DNA of 64,000 nt from Gilvimarinus xylanilyticus. Lineage in GTDB: Bacteria; Pseudomonadota; Gammaproteobacteria; Pseudomonadales; Cellvibrionaceae. Positions 43,381 to 54,157 of this stretch are shown piece after piece. The notes beneath the pieces were generated by a model. The model saw nothing but the letters and a program-made list of their open reading frames with translations. It was not told the origin of the DNA and searched no databases. How positions within the stretch are numbered: the first letter of the stretch is position 1; the number at the start of each line of letters is the position of its first letter. The translations under genes and the position numbers were made by a program. The DNA is taken from NCBI RefSeq assembly GCF_024195295.1, contig NZ_JAMFTH010000002.1, positions 186,001-250,000 on the forward strand, given 5' to 3'.

Positions 43381-44169
43381 TTAATCCAGAGTCCCGGCAT
43401 AGGCTTGTATTTGCTCCAGCATGGCGTCACTTCCGGCGTTGCGCGCCACCCACAGACGTGCCAGTCCGGCCTCGCGGGCCAGCTGGGCCACTCTGTCACC
43501 TGGCACTAAAAACGTCCGCTCGCGCAACAGCGACTGGGTTTCAGTGCGGCGCGCCAAGTCCAACAGGTTCGTCAGGCTTTCGCCGCTGTGCACGGTAATT
43601 AAATCGGTGCTCTGACCGGCCTCAAGCCACTGTTTTACACGGGGCGCGCTTTGTGCGGGTAGAACCCTGCGGTAGAGCTCGCAGTGCTCGACCCGGGCGC
43701 CGCGCTCGGTTAGGGTCCGGGTCATCAACTCGCGGCCACCCTGACCGCGAAATATCACAATTTTTTCGCCACTGACATTGCCCAGGGCACGACTGGCCAG
43801 CAAGTGCTCACTGTTCATGGCGCTGCGCTCGTCGCCCAGTGCCGCAACCGGCAAATCTAGCGGATCCAGCGCATCGGCGGTTGCCCGCCCCACCGCCAGG
43901 CATTGGAGGCCGATAGGCCACTGGGGCCAATAGTCTTCCAGCCATTGTGCGGCATAGTGTACGGCATTGCGACTGACGAAAATCGCCTTTTGGTACTCAT
44001 CAAGGTTCATCACCACCGACTTAATACGCTGCTCACTGTCAAAGTCGTCCAGTGCCTCCAAGGCCATAACGGGTATGGCCTGGGCATCATAGCCCTGACG
44101 TTGCAACCAGCTTTGCCACTCATCCGCCAACGGCTGAGGACGGGTCACCAGTATTCGCGCAGCGGTCAT
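43381..44169 (-). CDS. hemD: Uroporphyrinogen-III synthase
   Basis: 262 aa. Cyclises hydroxymethylbilane to uroporphyrinogen [21 protein letters not shown] at the N-terminus, [26 protein letters not shown] and [32 protein letters not shown] at the C-terminus give the HEM4 fold. Starts on ATGA shared with the hemC stop, so translation is coupled. Part of hemC-hemD-hemX-hemY. Confidence 0.94.
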   Translation of the reverse strand: MTAARILVTRPQPLADEWQSWLQRQGYDAQAIPVMALEALDDFDSEQRIKSVVMNLDEYQKAIFVSRNAVHYAAQWLEDYWPQWPIGLQCLAVGRATADALDPLDLPVAALGDERSAMNSEHLLASRALGNVSGEKIVIFRGQGGRELMTRTLTERGARVEHCELYRRVLPAQSAPRVKQWLEAGQSTDLITVHSGESLTNLLDLARRTETQSLLRERTFLVPGDRVAQLAREAGLARLWVARNAGSDAMLEQIQAYAGTLD

Positions 44170-45113
44170 TGCAGCTCGCGCCCGTAAACCTCGGCGAGAA
44201 TTTTATCGGCACCGGCGGCGAGCAGGCGCTCTGCCATTGCCACCCCCATGGCTTCGGCACTCTCTAACGGACCGCGATCTTCTTCGCTGAGCATGGTTTT
44301 ACCATCGACCGAGCCCACCAGACCGCGCAGCCACAGCCCGCCAGCCTGTTCGATGGCGTAGCAGGCGATGGGCACCTGACAGCCGCCTTCCAGGCGCCGG
44401 TTCATGGCGCGCTCGGCTTCGACGCACACGGCGGTAGGGGCGTGGTGCAAAGGCGCTAACAGCTCGCGCAGCTGGGTATCATCGGTGCGGCATTCAATAC
44501 CCACGGCACCCTGACCGCCCGCCGGCAGACTGACCTCGGGGGCCATGTAATCGGCGATGCGCGCTTGCAGTTCCAGCCGGATCAGCCCCGCACTGGCGAG
44601 AATAATGGCATCGAACTCACCGTCGTCCAGTTTGCGCAGGCGGGTCTGGACATTGCCGCGCAAGAACTTGACCTCTAGGTCGGGGCGGGCCGACAACACC
44701 TGGCACTGACGACGCAAGCTTGAGGTGCCTACCACACTGCCGGCGGGCAACTCGTCCAGATTGTGAAAGCGGTTGCTGACAAAGGCGTCGCGAGGATCTT
44801 CGCGCTCGCAGATAACCGCCAGCCCCAAGCCTTCGGGAAACTCCATGGGCACATCTTTCATTGAGTGCACGGCGATGTCCGCCTCATCCGCCAGCATGGC
44901 CTGCTCCAACTCTTTGACGAACAGGCCCTTACCGCCCACCTTTGCCAGGGGTACATCCAGAATTTTATCGCCGCGACTGGTCAACGGTACCAGCTCGACC
45001 GCCAGGCCCGGGTGATGCTTTTCCAACTCACTTTTAACGTATTCGGCCTGCCACAGGGCCAGCAAGCTTTTGCGGGTGGCGATGCGGATGGTGCGCGAGG
45101 GAATTGAGTTCAT
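44166..45113 (-). CDS. hemC: Porphobilinogen deaminase (hydroxymethylbilane synthase)
   Basis: 315 aa from the ATG at 45113, with AGGAG upstream; a longer frame to 45263 lacks family residues. Polymerises four porphobilinogens. Motifs: [18 protein letters not shown], the signature [15 protein letters not shown], and the dipyrromethane-cofactor Cys in [12 protein letters not shown]. Heads hemCDXY, 52 nt after algR on the same strand, the pseudomonad arrangement. Confidence 0.98.
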   Translation of the reverse strand: MNSIPSRTIRIATRKSLLALWQAEYVKSELEKHHPGLAVELVPLTSRGDKILDVPLAKVGGKGLFVKELEQAMLADEADIAVHSMKDVPMEFPEGLGLAVICEREDPRDAFVSNRFHNLDELPAGSVVGTSSLRRQCQVLSARPDLEVKFLRGNVQTRLRKLDDGEFDAIILASAGLIRLELQARIADYMAPEVSLPAGGQGAVGIECRTDDTQLRELLAPLHHAPTAVCVEAERAMNRRLEGGCQVPIACYAIEQAGGLWLRGLVGSVDGKTMLSEEDRGPLESAEAMGVAMAERLLAAGADKILAEVYGRELQ

Positions 45114-45165
45114 GGTACTCCTGTCGAGGCTATAAATAGGCCATGATAGCAAAGCTTGGGGGTGA

Positions 45166-45888
45166 CTACAGACTTTGCAGCAGCGCTTTAACCGCACTGG
45201 CATGACGGCGGCTGACCGCGGGCTTGTGCTCGCTGTCGCGCAGGCAAATACAGTAGCCACCATCGGCGCAGCGCTCGAGCGCCTGAATATGCTCGACCAT
45301 CACCAAAGCGTTGCGGTGCACCCGCACCACGGCACTACCCAACGTTTGCTCCAGCTCCTTGAGCGTGTTATCCAGCAGATGCTGCCCACCGGTGTGGTAG
45401 ACGGTCACATATTTTTGGTCAGCGTGAAAATAGCGCACATTGCGAAGAGGAATGCGCTCTAAACCCTTATGGGTTTTGGCGGTAATACTGCCGGGCAAGC
45501 CGCCCGCAGGCGCCGAACGCTGAACTTTATTGGGCTTACCGGCTTTATCCAGGGCCTTTTGCAAGTCGTCACGACGCACCGGCTTTAGCAAATAGCCCAC
45601 GGCCGTAGTGGAAAAGGCCTCTAACGCATGTTGATCATAGGCGGTACAAAAGATGACGGCCGGGGGATCATCCAGCTCGCCAATTTGTTGCGCCGCCTCC
45701 AGGCCATTGCCACCGGGCATTTGAATATCCAAAAGGACAATGTCCGGATCATCCCGCTCGATAGCCTCCAACGCCTTGGCGGCCGTGCCCGCCTGAGAGC
45801 TCACTTGATAGCCCTCCAGATCCTGAATCATTCGCTCCAATCTGGCGCGCGCCAGAGGCTCATCGTCGACCAGCAAAACATTCAGCAT
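45166..45888 (-). CDS. algR: AlgR-type LytTR response regulator
   Basis: 240 aa. Receiver domain with phospho-acceptor Asp54 in [17 protein letters not shown], acidic pocket VDDE at the N-terminus, Thr in FCTAYD and Lys in LLKPV. The C-terminal LytTR DNA-binding domain is [17 protein letters not shown]...[18 protein letters not shown]. In Pseudomonas AlgR controls alginate, pili and virulence; here it is paired with the kinase AlgZ gene upstream. Followed by hemC. Target genes not deducible. Confidence 0.92.
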   Translation of the reverse strand: MLNVLLVDDEPLARARLERMIQDLEGYQVSSQAGTAAKALEAIERDDPDIVLLDIQMPGGNGLEAAQQIGELDDPPAVIFCTAYDQHALEAFSTTAVGYLLKPVRRDDLQKALDKAGKPNKVQRSAPAGGLPGSITAKTHKGLERIPLRNVRYFHADQKYVTVYHTGGQHLLDNTLKELEQTLGSAVVRVHRNALVMVEHIQALERCADGGYCICLRDSEHKPAVSRRHASAVKALLQSL

Positions 45889-45909
45889 TTTATTATCACC
45901 TTGCTCTGG

Positions 45910-46977
45910 TTATGGGGTCCGTTGGCGACAGGCTTTTAGTGATACCTTCAGAGTCACAGTGTAGCGCGTGTCACCGGGCTCTACCGCAAGCTCCGCCGCC
46001 TCGCCAAAATGCGCAGCCAAACGATGGCGAATATTATCCAGCGCCATACGATTACCCGCCTCGCGCGCAGCGGTTTGCGCATCGGGCAGACTATTGCTAA
46101 TGCGGATAACGAGCTGATCGCCCTCCTGGCGCGCCTGGATGCTTACCTCACCGCCTTCAGGTGCCGGGTCCACTCCGTAGCGGATGGCGTTTTCCACTAG
46201 AGGCTGCAGCGCCAGATTGGGCAGTGACGCCTCGCCAGGCAAGGGCCCAACGGACCAGTTTAGGCGCAAGCGCTCGCCCAAGCGCGCCTGTTCGATATGC
46301 ACGTAGCACAGGCACAGAGCCAACTCTCGCTCGGCACTTATCAACGCGGGCTCAGCCAGGCTGGCCCGCAGCAAATCGCTTAGATCCTCTACCTGGCGCT
46401 CGGCTAAGGGGGCATCCACCGCAATCAAACTGGCAATACTGTTCAAACTGTTAAACAAAAAGTGAGGCTCGATGCGCGCCTGCAACGCCTGAATGCGCGA
46501 GCGCAATTCCGCTTGCTTTTGTAAATACAACTGCTGTTGCAAATAGAGGTAGCGCAGCACCACCGCTCCCAGCACCGCGGCAATCAAAACGTGGGTAAAC
46601 ACTTCCTCCCAATCGATAAAGCCGCGCCCTAACCCTTTGAGCAACCACTGCCCCAAAGCGGTAAATACAAAGGTGCACAGCAATATCAGCAAATACCCGC
46701 AAAGCCCGGCCCACAGCGGGCTCAGCCGCCGCAGCAAAGGTTGCAAGCGGCATAAAATAACGGCACTGGTCAGTACTATCCACTGCAGCAGAAATGACAC
46801 CAGGCCCAAATGAGCCCAGCTCAAATCCCCTACCCCGCGCTCGGCCAGAGCCAATAGCAGGGCCAGCAATTCGCCTACAATCACCAGCAGCAAGAGCGCA
46901 CTGGCGCTGCATAAATGCGGCAGCGCACCCGGTGATTGATCCTCTGTGTTGAGTTTACGCGTTTGCAATTGGCTCAT
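45910..46977 (-). CDS. algZ: AlgZ/LytS-type sensor histidine kinase
   Basis: 355 aa. Several N-terminal membrane helices (LLLVIVGELLALLLALAE, LLQWIVLTSAVILCR, LWAGLCGYLLILLCTFVFTALG), then the His_kinase domain with phospho-acceptor His in IEPHFLFNSLNSIASLI and ATPase N-box LQPLVENAIRYG. The G-box GNRMALDNIRHRL is also present. Pairs with AlgR, 21 nt apart. Divergent from argH. Confidence 0.92.
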   Translation of the reverse strand: MSQLQTRKLNTEDQSPGALPHLCSASALLLLVIVGELLALLLALAERGVGDLSWAHLGLVSFLLQWIVLTSAVILCRLQPLLRRLSPLWAGLCGYLLILLCTFVFTALGQWLLKGLGRGFIDWEEVFTHVLIAAVLGAVVLRYLYLQQQLYLQKQAELRSRIQALQARIEPHFLFNSLNSIASLIAVDAPLAERQVEDLSDLLRASLAEPALISAERELALCLCYVHIEQARLGERLRLNWSVGPLPGEASLPNLALQPLVENAIRYGVDPAPEGGEVSIQARQEGDQLVIRISNSLPDAQTAAREAGNRMALDNIRHRLAAHFGEAAELAVEPGDTRYTVTLKVSLKACRQRTP

Positions 46978-47005
46978 CGTGGCCCCTTTAGCGCCTTTAA
47001 TTGGC

Positions 47006-47011
47006 TATAAT
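47006..47011 (+). promoter_or_regulatory. Possible -10 of the argH promoter
   Basis: A perfect TATAAT lies 78 nt before the argH ATG in the algZ/argH divergent region. Its -35 is poor, and a TTGACA at 47041 has a wrong spacer, so this is only a candidate. Confidence 0.3.
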
Positions 47012-47089
47012 GCCGCCGTTTAATTGTATCGGCCCGCGCGTTGACAGCAAGCGACGCCTGCGCCATTCACTATAGCCGCGAGAGATACT

Positions 47090-48481
47090 ATGAGCGAACA
47101 AGATCAGACCGCCAAACCCTGGGGAGGCCGTTTCTCCGAAGCGACCGACGCTTTTGTGGAACGCTTCACCGCCTCGATTGGATTCGACTGGCGACTGTAT
47201 CATCACGATATCAACGGTTCTATCGCCCACGCCACAATGCTGGAATCGGTGGGCGTGTTAAGCGCCGAGGAAAAAGCGCAGATCATTACCGGCTTAGAAG
47301 AGATTCGCGCCGATATTGAAGCGGGCAATTTCCAGTGGTCGGTAAGCTTAGAAGATGTACACATGAACATCGAAGCGGCGCTAACCGAAAAAATCGGTAT
47401 TACCGGCAAAAAACTGCACACCGGCCGCTCGCGTAACGATCAGGTGGCCACCGACATTCGCCTGTACCTGCGCGACGAAATCGACACCATTGCCAGCGAA
47501 CTGAAACGCTTGCAAAGTGGCATTTTGGATATCGCCGAGCGCGAAGCCGACACTATTATGCCCGGCTTCACCCACCTGCAAACCGCGCAGCCGGTTACGT
47601 TTGGTCACCACTTGCTAGCCTGGTTCGAGATGTTGACCCGCGATGCCGGGCGCCTGGCCGACTGCCGCGCGCGCCTCAACCAATCGCCCCTGGGCGCGGC
47701 CGCTCTGGCGGGCACCACCTACCCGATAAACCGCGCCTTGAGTGCCGAGCTGCTGGGTTTCGACAAACCCACCAACAACAGCCTGGATTCGGTATCGGAC
47801 CGCGACTTTGCCATCGAATTCTGCGCATTTGCCAGCATTTTGCTCACGCACCTTTCCCGCGCCAGCGAAGAGTTGGTGCTGTGGACCAGCGCCCAGTTCG
47901 ACTTTATCGACCTGCCCGACCGTTTCTGTACCGGCTCGTCAATTATGCCGCAAAAGAAAAACCCCGATGTGCCCGAACTGGTGCGCGGTAAAACGGGTCG
48001 GGTAAACGGCCACCTGATCAGCCTGCTGACGCTGATGAAATCCCAGCCGCTGGCCTACAACAAGGACAACCAGGAAGACAAAGAGCCGCTGTTCGACGCC
48101 GTGGATACCGTAAAAGACTGTTTGCGCGCGTTTGCCGATATGATCCCGGCGCTTACCGCCCGCAAAGACAACATGTACGAGGCGGCGCGGCGCGGCTTCT
48201 CGACCGCCACGGATCTGGCCGACTACTTGGTGCGCAAGGGGATGCCCTTCCGCGACGCCCACGAAGTAGTGGGTAAATCGGTCGCCTATGGTATTGAAAC
48301 AGGCAAGGATCTGTCGGAAATGAGCCTGGAAGAGCTGCAGCAATTCTCCGACACCATCGCCGCCGATGTATTTGAGGTACTGACCCTGGAGGGCTCAGTC
48401 GCCGCGCGCAACCACACCGGCGGCACAGCCCCCAAGCAGGTTAAGGCGGCGGTGAGTGCAGCGAGAAAGCAACTGAACTGA
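47090..48481 (+). CDS. argH: Argininosuccinate lyase
   Basis: 463 aa. Last step of arginine synthesis, argininosuccinate to arginine and fumarate, homotetramer. Motifs: [50 protein letters not shown], the fumarase signature [19 protein letters not shown]. Divergent from algZ. Followed by a strong hairpin terminator. Confidence 0.98.
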   Translation: MSEQDQTAKPWGGRFSEATDAFVERFTASIGFDWRLYHHDINGSIAHATMLESVGVLSAEEKAQIITGLEEIRADIEAGNFQWSVSLEDVHMNIEAALTEKIGITGKKLHTGRSRNDQVATDIRLYLRDEIDTIASELKRLQSGILDIAEREADTIMPGFTHLQTAQPVTFGHHLLAWFEMLTRDAGRLADCRARLNQSPLGAAALAGTTYPINRALSAELLGFDKPTNNSLDSVSDRDFAIEFCAFASILLTHLSRASEELVLWTSAQFDFIDLPDRFCTGSSIMPQKKNPDVPELVRGKTGRVNGHLISLLTLMKSQPLAYNKDNQEDKEPLFDAVDTVKDCLRAFADMIPALTARKDNMYEAARRGFSTATDLADYLVRKGMPFRDAHEVVGKSVAYGIETGKDLSEMSLEELQQFSDTIAADVFEVLTLEGSVAARNHTGGTAPKQVKAAVSAARKQLN

Positions 48482-48497
48482 CACTCGCCACCTGTCC

Positions 48498-48533
48498 GGT
48501 GCCACCCAACTGGGGTGGCACCCAAATTTTCTT
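48498..48533 (+). terminator. Intrinsic terminator after argH
   Basis: GGTGCCACCC and GGGTGGCACC pair perfectly around 5 nt, followed by AAATTTTCTTTT. Confidence 0.88.
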
Positions 48534-48629
48534 TTATTTACCCGTTTTGCGCCCTCTTTTCACTGCATTCCCCCGCAAAGTCGACTATGATCAAATATTA
48601 ATCCGCGTCGCAATTGGCAAGGGGCAAGC

Positions 48630-51131
48630 ATGGCCAAGGATCCTAATAATAAGGATTTAAACACACTCGAAGCACGCAATGCCGATCTTGAGCAGGCACT
48701 GGCTGAAAGATCCGATGAGCCAGCCTATGGTGAGCTCCAGCCCCACCTGGAGTTACTCCAGGGCGATCTTAAACCCGCAAACCTGACTCTCAGCCTGGAG
48801 CTTTTAAGCGCTCAGCTGCAGCTATCCGGCTTAACGCTGTGGCGGCTTAGCTCGCGCGACCAATGGCACGTGTTAGCCAGCCAGTCGGAACACCTGCAGC
48901 CCCCCGCTAAAAACCAATTACTGCCGCCGGCGGGAGAAACCCTCGATGCATCCTCAGGCTCAGGCCAATTGCTTGCTCTTTACCAAGATCAACGCCCGAT
49001 TGCCGTCTGGCAACTACCCGAGACGCCGCTTTTACCGCGTGCCCGCAAATTACTGGAAGCTGTGGGGCGAACCATGCACGATGCAGCGGCAAGAATGCTC
49101 GCAAACCAAAGGCTGGCGGAAAACGAGGAGCGCTACCAACATATAATCGCCGCAGCACAGCCCAACCTGTGGGAATGGAACACGCAAACCGACCAGGTGC
49201 ATTTTAACCAACACTATCTCGCGCTCCTCGGTTACGAAAGCCGCGAGCGCGCGGGCAACTTACAAACCCTGGCCCAGTATTTTCTACACCCGGAAGATGC
49301 GCGCAATGTTCTCGATCAGCTGCGCCAGGGTCTCCGTCAGCAATGCCGGGAATTAAACCTTGAGCATCGATTGCAGCATCGCGACGGCCGTGTCCTCTGG
49401 GCCCGCTGTCACTGCCTTTTTACAGGTTTCGACGAGTCGGGTAGGGCGACCCACTGCTACGCGTACAGCACCGATATAACCGAACACATCGAAGACAAGC
49501 ACCAAGTGCTGGAAACTCACGCCCGGGCCGAAGCAGCCAGCAATGCCAAAGCCAAGTTTATGGCCAGTATGAGTCACGAAATACGCACCCCCATGAACGC
49601 CATTATTGGGCTCAGCCACTTGCTGCAGGATACCCAATTATCCACCCTGCAAGAGAGCTACCTCAACAGTATTCACAGCGCCGCCGACTCACTGCTGCAA
49701 ACCGTCAACCAAGTGTTTGACTACGCCAAACTAGAAAGCCACAAAGTGTTGCTGGAACACAGTCATTTCGATTTAGAGCAAGTGTTAGAACGTGTGGCGC
49801 GTTTGTTTGAGGACAGCTCGCTTCACAATCACGCCCGCATCACCTTTGACATTGCCGATGATGTGCCCCGGTTTATGCGCGGCGACGCCACGCGCTTAAG
49901 CCATATTATTAGTCAGCTGATGAGGCTCGCGCTGCAACACCCGGACAGCGACCGGCTGACGTTTCTGGCACATTTAGTGGACGCTCAAAATGATAGTCTG
50001 TGTCTGCGTTTTAGTGTCATCGATTACACCACAGGACTCAGCAAGAGTGACTTAACAGCGTTAAAAGCCGAACTTAAACAGCCCCAACTAATCGATCCCC
50101 ACAATGATATCGCCTTTGGCTTGCATATCTGCAACCGTCTGGTTCAGCTGATGCACGGCGAACTAAACGTAGCAAGCTCGGTTGACGAAGGAACCATTTT
50201 CTCTTTCACCGCCAACCTGGAAAAAAGTCATATTGGCGCGCAACGGATTCAGCAAAACGCCGATGCCTGCAAAGCGTTAAAGCTGCTGGTGGTAGACGAC
50301 AACCAATTGGCCCTGGATATTCTGACCAAATCAGCCAACAAACTGATCGACCACGTGGATGCCGCCCTGGATGCACACTCGGCGCTGGGTAAGATTGAGC
50401 GCGCCGAGAAAGATAAAAAACCCTATGATTTGGTTCTTATCGATTACAAAATGCCCCTAAAAAATGGCCTGGAAACCGCCCGCGAGATTAAATGCTCGAC
50501 CCAGCTTCACCAAAAGCCCAAAATATTTTTAGTATCGTCTTTTCAACGCGACGAAATTTTCACCCAATACAGTGATACCGAGTATGTGGATGATTTTCTC
50601 AACAAGCCCGTCAGCGACTCGCGTCTGCTGGACGCCATTTTCCGCGCCCTGCCCCAACACGCACAAAGCTCGGACAATGCCAATAGGCTAAACGAGTTTC
50701 CCGCTTTAAACGGCCGTCAGATGCTCTTGGTTGAAGATAATATGGTTAATCAACAGGTCGCGCGCGGACTCTTGCGCAAGGCGGGCATAGTGGTGACCAG
50801 CGCGGACAACGGCCAACAGGCACTGGATATTCTCGCCGAGCGCGAACAACCCTTTGACGCCATCTTAATGGATATTGAGATGCCGGTATTGGACGGCATT
50901 AGCGCCACCCAAAAAATTCGCCGCATGCCCACCTTTGCCGCGACCCCAATTATCGCGGTCACAGCCCAGGCGATGAGCGGCGACCGGCAAAGCTGTCTGA
51001 ACGCGGGCATGAACGAATACTTGAGCAAGCCCCTTAAACCCCAGGAGCTTTACCAAACCCTCAACGATCTGCTCTCATCAACTCAAGCCCCTGCAACAGC
51101 ACTTAGCCTTCCGCCCCAATCGCGCGATTAA
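48630..51131 (+). CDS. Hybrid sensor histidine kinase with two receiver domains
   Basis: 833 aa, no membrane segment. Order: N-terminal GAF-like region, PAS domain with PAC motif (about 170-290, YQHIIAAAQPNLWEWNTQ...HYLALLGYES), dimerisation/phospho-acceptor domain (MASMSHEIRTPMNAIIGLSHLLQ, His near residue 315), ATPase domain, receiver 1 (LVVDDNQLALDIL, acceptor LIDYKMP), receiver 2 (LLVEDNMVNQQVAR, acceptor LMDIEMP, EYLSKPLKP). The N-box that should contain the Mg-binding Asn reads SQLMRLALQHP and the G1 box DYTTGLS, so the kinase core looks altered. Unlinked to a dedicated regulator gene; signal unknown. Confidence 0.9.
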   Translation: MAKDPNNKDLNTLEARNADLEQALAERSDEPAYGELQPHLELLQGDLKPANLTLSLELLSAQLQLSGLTLWRLSSRDQWHVLASQSEHLQPPAKNQLLPPAGETLDASSGSGQLLALYQDQRPIAVWQLPETPLLPRARKLLEAVGRTMHDAAARMLANQRLAENEERYQHIIAAAQPNLWEWNTQTDQVHFNQHYLALLGYESRERAGNLQTLAQYFLHPEDARNVLDQLRQGLRQQCRELNLEHRLQHRDGRVLWARCHCLFTGFDESGRATHCYAYSTDITEHIEDKHQVLETHARAEAASNAKAKFMASMSHEIRTPMNAIIGLSHLLQDTQLSTLQESYLNSIHSAADSLLQTVNQVFDYAKLESHKVLLEHSHFDLEQVLERVARLFEDSSLHNHARITFDIADDVPRFMRGDATRLSHIISQLMRLALQHPDSDRLTFLAHLVDAQNDSLCLRFSVIDYTTGLSKSDLTALKAELKQPQLIDPHNDIAFGLHICNRLVQLMHGELNVASSVDEGTIFSFTANLEKSHIGAQRIQQNADACKALKLLVVDDNQLALDILTKSANKLIDHVDAALDAHSALGKIERAEKDKKPYDLVLIDYKMPLKNGLETAREIKCSTQLHQKPKIFLVSSFQRDEIFTQYSDTEYVDDFLNKPVSDSRLLDAIFRALPQHAQSSDNANRLNEFPALNGRQMLLVEDNMVNQQVARGLLRKAGIVVTSADNGQQALDILAEREQPFDAILMDIEMPVLDGISATQKIRRMPTFAATPIIAVTAQAMSGDRQSCLNAGMNEYLSKPLKPQELYQTLNDLLSSTQAPATALSLPPQSRD

Positions 51132-51158
51132 CCTGGCAATCATAATTGCCAGGTTTAT
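51130..51158. terminator. Bidirectional terminator between sensor kinase and halogenase genes
   Basis: AACCTGGCAAT and ATTGCCAGGTT arms, 4-nt loop, beginning inside the kinase stop codon and ending 11 nt before the halogenase stop. Confidence 0.8.
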
Positions 51159-51168
51159 AGTTCGTACC

Positions 51169-52686
51169 CTAAGTTCCCGATGATTGGGCAGCACACTGTT
51201 GGGCGATAAAATCGCGATGCAAAGGCATATACTCGACCGAGCGATGAATCACCTCGCGAATACTCGCTAGCCGCTTCTCGATTTCCTGGGCCGATAAAGT
51301 ATCCACAATCGGATGATAGGCTCGCGGCCGCAACCCCTGACCGTGCATTACCTCAAGCCAGCTCAAATCGTTAAACAACTCTTCATTGGTGCGAAAAATT
51401 CGGCCGTTTTTCTGATACTGATCGATCTTTTGTTGCAGAGTGTCGGGGATGGACATAGTGCGGCAATAATTCCAGAATTCGGAATCATCCCGGCGGGTAA
51501 TACAATAATGGGCAATCAAGAAGTCGCGAATTCGCTCGTACTCAAAATCCACTTGGCGGTTGTACTCGTCGATGTCTTCTTGATCGAAGTAGCGATTGGG
51601 GAACAGGCTCATCAATTTGGCAATGCCCGACTGTACCAAGTGAATACTGGTGGATTCCAAAGGCTCCATAAAGCCACTGGCCAACCCCAGAGCGACACAG
51701 TTCTTATTCCAAAAGCGTTTGCGCTTACCCGTGGTAAAACGCAATAACTTGGGATCTGCCAACGGCTCACCGTCAAGGCTATCTAGCAGTATTTGCGTCG
51801 CTTCGTCATCGCTCATAAATTGACTGCAATACACATGGCCGTTACCGGTGCGGTGTTGCAGCGGAATACGCCATTGCCAGCCGGCGCTCTGCGCAGTTGA
51901 GCGAGTGTAAGGAATGGGATCAGCCACCTTAGCGCAGGGCACGGCCACGGCGCGGTCGCAGGGCAGCCACTGACTCCAGTCCTCGTAGCCGGTATGCAAG
52001 GCCTGTTCAATCAGCAATCCCTTAAAGCCGGAGCAATCAATAAAGAAATCGGCCTCTAGCGTATCCCCATCATCCAGAGTGACCGACTGAATAAAACCGT
52101 CATCGGGGCGCAGGGTGACATCGGTAATTTTCCCTTCGCGCCGAGTTACGCCTCTGTCCATGGCAAAATCGCGCAAGTACATGGCGTAGAGGGCGGCATC
52201 AAAATGGAAGGCGTAGGCAATATCCGACAAAGGTGAATTGCCCGCGTCTACCGGACGCATAAAACGCCCCTGCTTGGCGGCAAGGCAGTTAAGGGTATAC
52301 TGATCAATATCGGGCGCTTTGCCTGCCTGAAACATTTTTAGCCAGTAGTGATAAAACTGCACGCCCTCCATATCTTTACCCACGCCACCAAACGCGTGTA
52401 GATATTTCTCGCCAATATGGCCCCAGTTAACAAACTGAATACCCAATTTAAAAGTGCCCTGGGTTTTGCGCACGAATTCATTTTCATCCAATCCCAGCAT
52501 TTGGTTAAACAGCTGGATCTGCGGAATCGTCGCCTCACCCACGCCTACGGTGCCAATGGCATCGGATTCAATCAGCTGAATGTCGCAATACTGATTTTTT
52601 AGCACTTTTGCCAGCGCCGCAGCCGCCATCCAGCCGGCCGTGCCGCCACCGACAATCAATACTTTTCGAATACGGTTATCCGTCAT
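51169..52686 (-). CDS. Flavin-dependent tryptophan-halogenase family protein, third gene of the operon
   Basis: 505 aa. FAD motif [31 protein letters not shown], catalytic Lys80 in [12 protein letters not shown], WxWxIP at residues 270-275 ([18 protein letters not shown]), and [15 protein letters not shown]. It therefore keeps all catalytic elements of the halogenase family. The ATG overlaps the end of the upstream paralogue by 11 nt. This gene is closest in sequence to the first-locus halogenase ([17 protein letters not shown]). Substrate unknown; family members in TBDR loci have been found to halogenate free indole, but the natural target is not known. Confidence 0.95.
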   Translation of the reverse strand: MTDNRIRKVLIVGGGTAGWMAAAALAKVLKNQYCDIQLIESDAIGTVGVGEATIPQIQLFNQMLGLDENEFVRKTQGTFKLGIQFVNWGHIGEKYLHAFGGVGKDMEGVQFYHYWLKMFQAGKAPDIDQYTLNCLAAKQGRFMRPVDAGNSPLSDIAYAFHFDAALYAMYLRDFAMDRGVTRREGKITDVTLRPDDGFIQSVTLDDGDTLEADFFIDCSGFKGLLIEQALHTGYEDWSQWLPCDRAVAVPCAKVADPIPYTRSTAQSAGWQWRIPLQHRTGNGHVYCSQFMSDDEATQILLDSLDGEPLADPKLLRFTTGKRKRFWNKNCVALGLASGFMEPLESTSIHLVQSGIAKLMSLFPNRYFDQEDIDEYNRQVDFEYERIRDFLIAHYCITRRDDSEFWNYCRTMSIPDTLQQKIDQYQKNGRIFRTNEELFNDLSWLEVMHGQGLRPRAYHPIVDTLSAQEIEKRLASIREVIHRSVEYMPLHRDFIAQQCAAQSSGT

Positions 52687-54157
52687 TATTTTGCTTAAAC
52701 CTCGTTGTGGTGGGGTCTTTAAGTACAGCCTCTAAAAAGGGCATAGTATCGGCTTCGCGCTCCAGAGTCTGGTAGATAGCTCGATGCTTTTGCGCCAATT
52801 GTTTAGGATCGATGTTGGCTAAAGTCAGATCGTAAGCTCCCGCATGCCAACCCAGCCCCAGCGCCAGTGAGAGCCAAGCCTCGTCAGCCAGCACCTCCTC
52901 ATCCCGGCGCCAAAGGCGGCCCAGGCGAGTAAAAACATCCAAGCGCCACTTTAAATCCGCAGGAAGATCGGCATGAGCACATTCGACTCCCGCGGCGTGC
53001 ATCCAGTGTACTTCGTTAAGTCTTTGATACAACAAACTGCGGCGGCGGTTATATTCTGCTCGCAGGTGCGTCTGATCACCCCCACTGGGCAATAACTCAA
53101 GCCACAGCAAAAGACAGCGACAAGCCCAATACCACTGCGATAACACCAGCTCGCCCGGTTGAGCATCGGCGCCCCCCAAAGCCAAGCAGTTGTAAACCCA
53201 GCCTTGTGCGCGTGCGCCCTCGGTTTGCTGCCAGCTAGCGAACTCGCAACCTTGTTCGCGCAGTGAGGCTTCAAGGCGATCCAGCGCCGCCTGATCACAG
53301 AGCCAGGCATCCACTATGGTTTTATCCCGCAACCCCGCCCGTCGTCGCCAGCCGCCCGCTATTCTCGCAAACTCAGAGCGTGGCTTGAGTGGAGATTCTG
53401 CCGGCTCGGAAAAGGTAATCCGGTAGGGCCACAATGATCGACTCTGCGCTTGGAATTCAACGCCCAAAGCTTGCCCTAGAAGGCGCGAGGACTCGCCAGT
53501 GGCGTCAATAAAAAAGTCGGCCTCCAGTCGTATACCGCCATCCAATGACAACGCCTGGATACCGCGCTGAGGATCACCGTGCACTTGCAGCGAATCAGTG
53601 CTCTGGCATACCACTCCCAGATTTTGCGCATGAGCCGTAATAGCCTCAACGAGCGCAGCGCGCTCTAAATGCAAACCGTATTTAAGTGTGGAGCGAGCCG
53701 ACCGCGGGTCCTTTGCGGGAAAGGCAAAGCGTGCCTTAGCCGCCGCACGAGTCGCCAAAAAGTGTTCGCTAAAGGCGAGCTGCTCCGGCCCCGAAAAGCG
53801 TTTAAAGAACTCCTGTTCGAAAGGCGCCGGAGAGGGCTGAATACCGTGACTTGCGTGAGGTACAAAAAATTGCTTTGACTCTAACCGATATTCGGCACCT
53901 AAGCTATAAAGGCCCTGACACTGATGCAGCAGCTTGGCTTCCGGCAATCCGATCATTTCGAGCCAGCGACCCAATGCGGGATCGGCCACTTCCGCCCCAG
54001 CGATACCAGCTTTATTCGTCTCAGTACTCACCTGAACCCAGCTAATACGAGTCGCAAAAGGCCGCAACATTTTCGCTAAGGTTACCGCCGCACCCGCGGC
54101 TACCAATCCCTGCCCCACGACAACAATATGCTGTAAGGGCTCAGGTTTATGATTCAC
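52676..54157 (-). CDS. Degenerate halogenase-family flavoprotein (middle gene)
   Basis: 493 aa from a GTG with GGAGG upstream. It is clearly a halogenase-family relative (FAD motif [45 protein letters not shown]), yet key elements are gone: Ser85 stands where the catalytic Lys would be (GLYSLGAEY), VGVGEATIP is replaced by GIAGAEVAD, and the WxWxIP motif is replaced by GGWRRRAGL. It probably cannot halogenate. It overlaps both neighbours by 11 nt, which suggests strict co-translation. It may be a partner subunit, a flavin supplier or a repurposed oxidoreductase; no evidence decides. Confidence 0.88.
   Translation of the reverse strand: MNHKPEPLQHIVVVGQGLVAAGAAVTLAKMLRPFATRISWVQVSTETNKAGIAGAEVADPALGRWLEMIGLPEAKLLHQCQGLYSLGAEYRLESKQFFVPHASHGIQPSPAPFEQEFFKRFSGPEQLAFSEHFLATRAAAKARFAFPAKDPRSARSTLKYGLHLERAALVEAITAHAQNLGVVCQSTDSLQVHGDPQRGIQALSLDGGIRLEADFFIDATGESSRLLGQALGVEFQAQSRSLWPYRITFSEPAESPLKPRSEFARIAGGWRRRAGLRDKTIVDAWLCDQAALDRLEASLREQGCEFASWQQTEGARAQGWVYNCLALGGADAQPGELVLSQWYWACRCLLLWLELLPSGGDQTHLRAEYNRRRSLLYQRLNEVHWMHAAGVECAHADLPADLKWRLDVFTRLGRLWRRDEEVLADEAWLSLALGLGWHAGAYDLTLANIDPKQLAQKHRAIYQTLEREADTMPFLEAVLKDPTTTRFKQNNDG

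Noticed and set aside
47041-47046. TTGACA as -35 of argH
   Set aside because: No -10 at 16-18 nt; the next TATAGC is 24 nt away.
52676-54157. Middle halogenase as a pseudogene
   Set aside because: The frame is intact over 493 codons, has a good ribosome site and precise overlaps; altered motifs without frame damage argue for a changed function.
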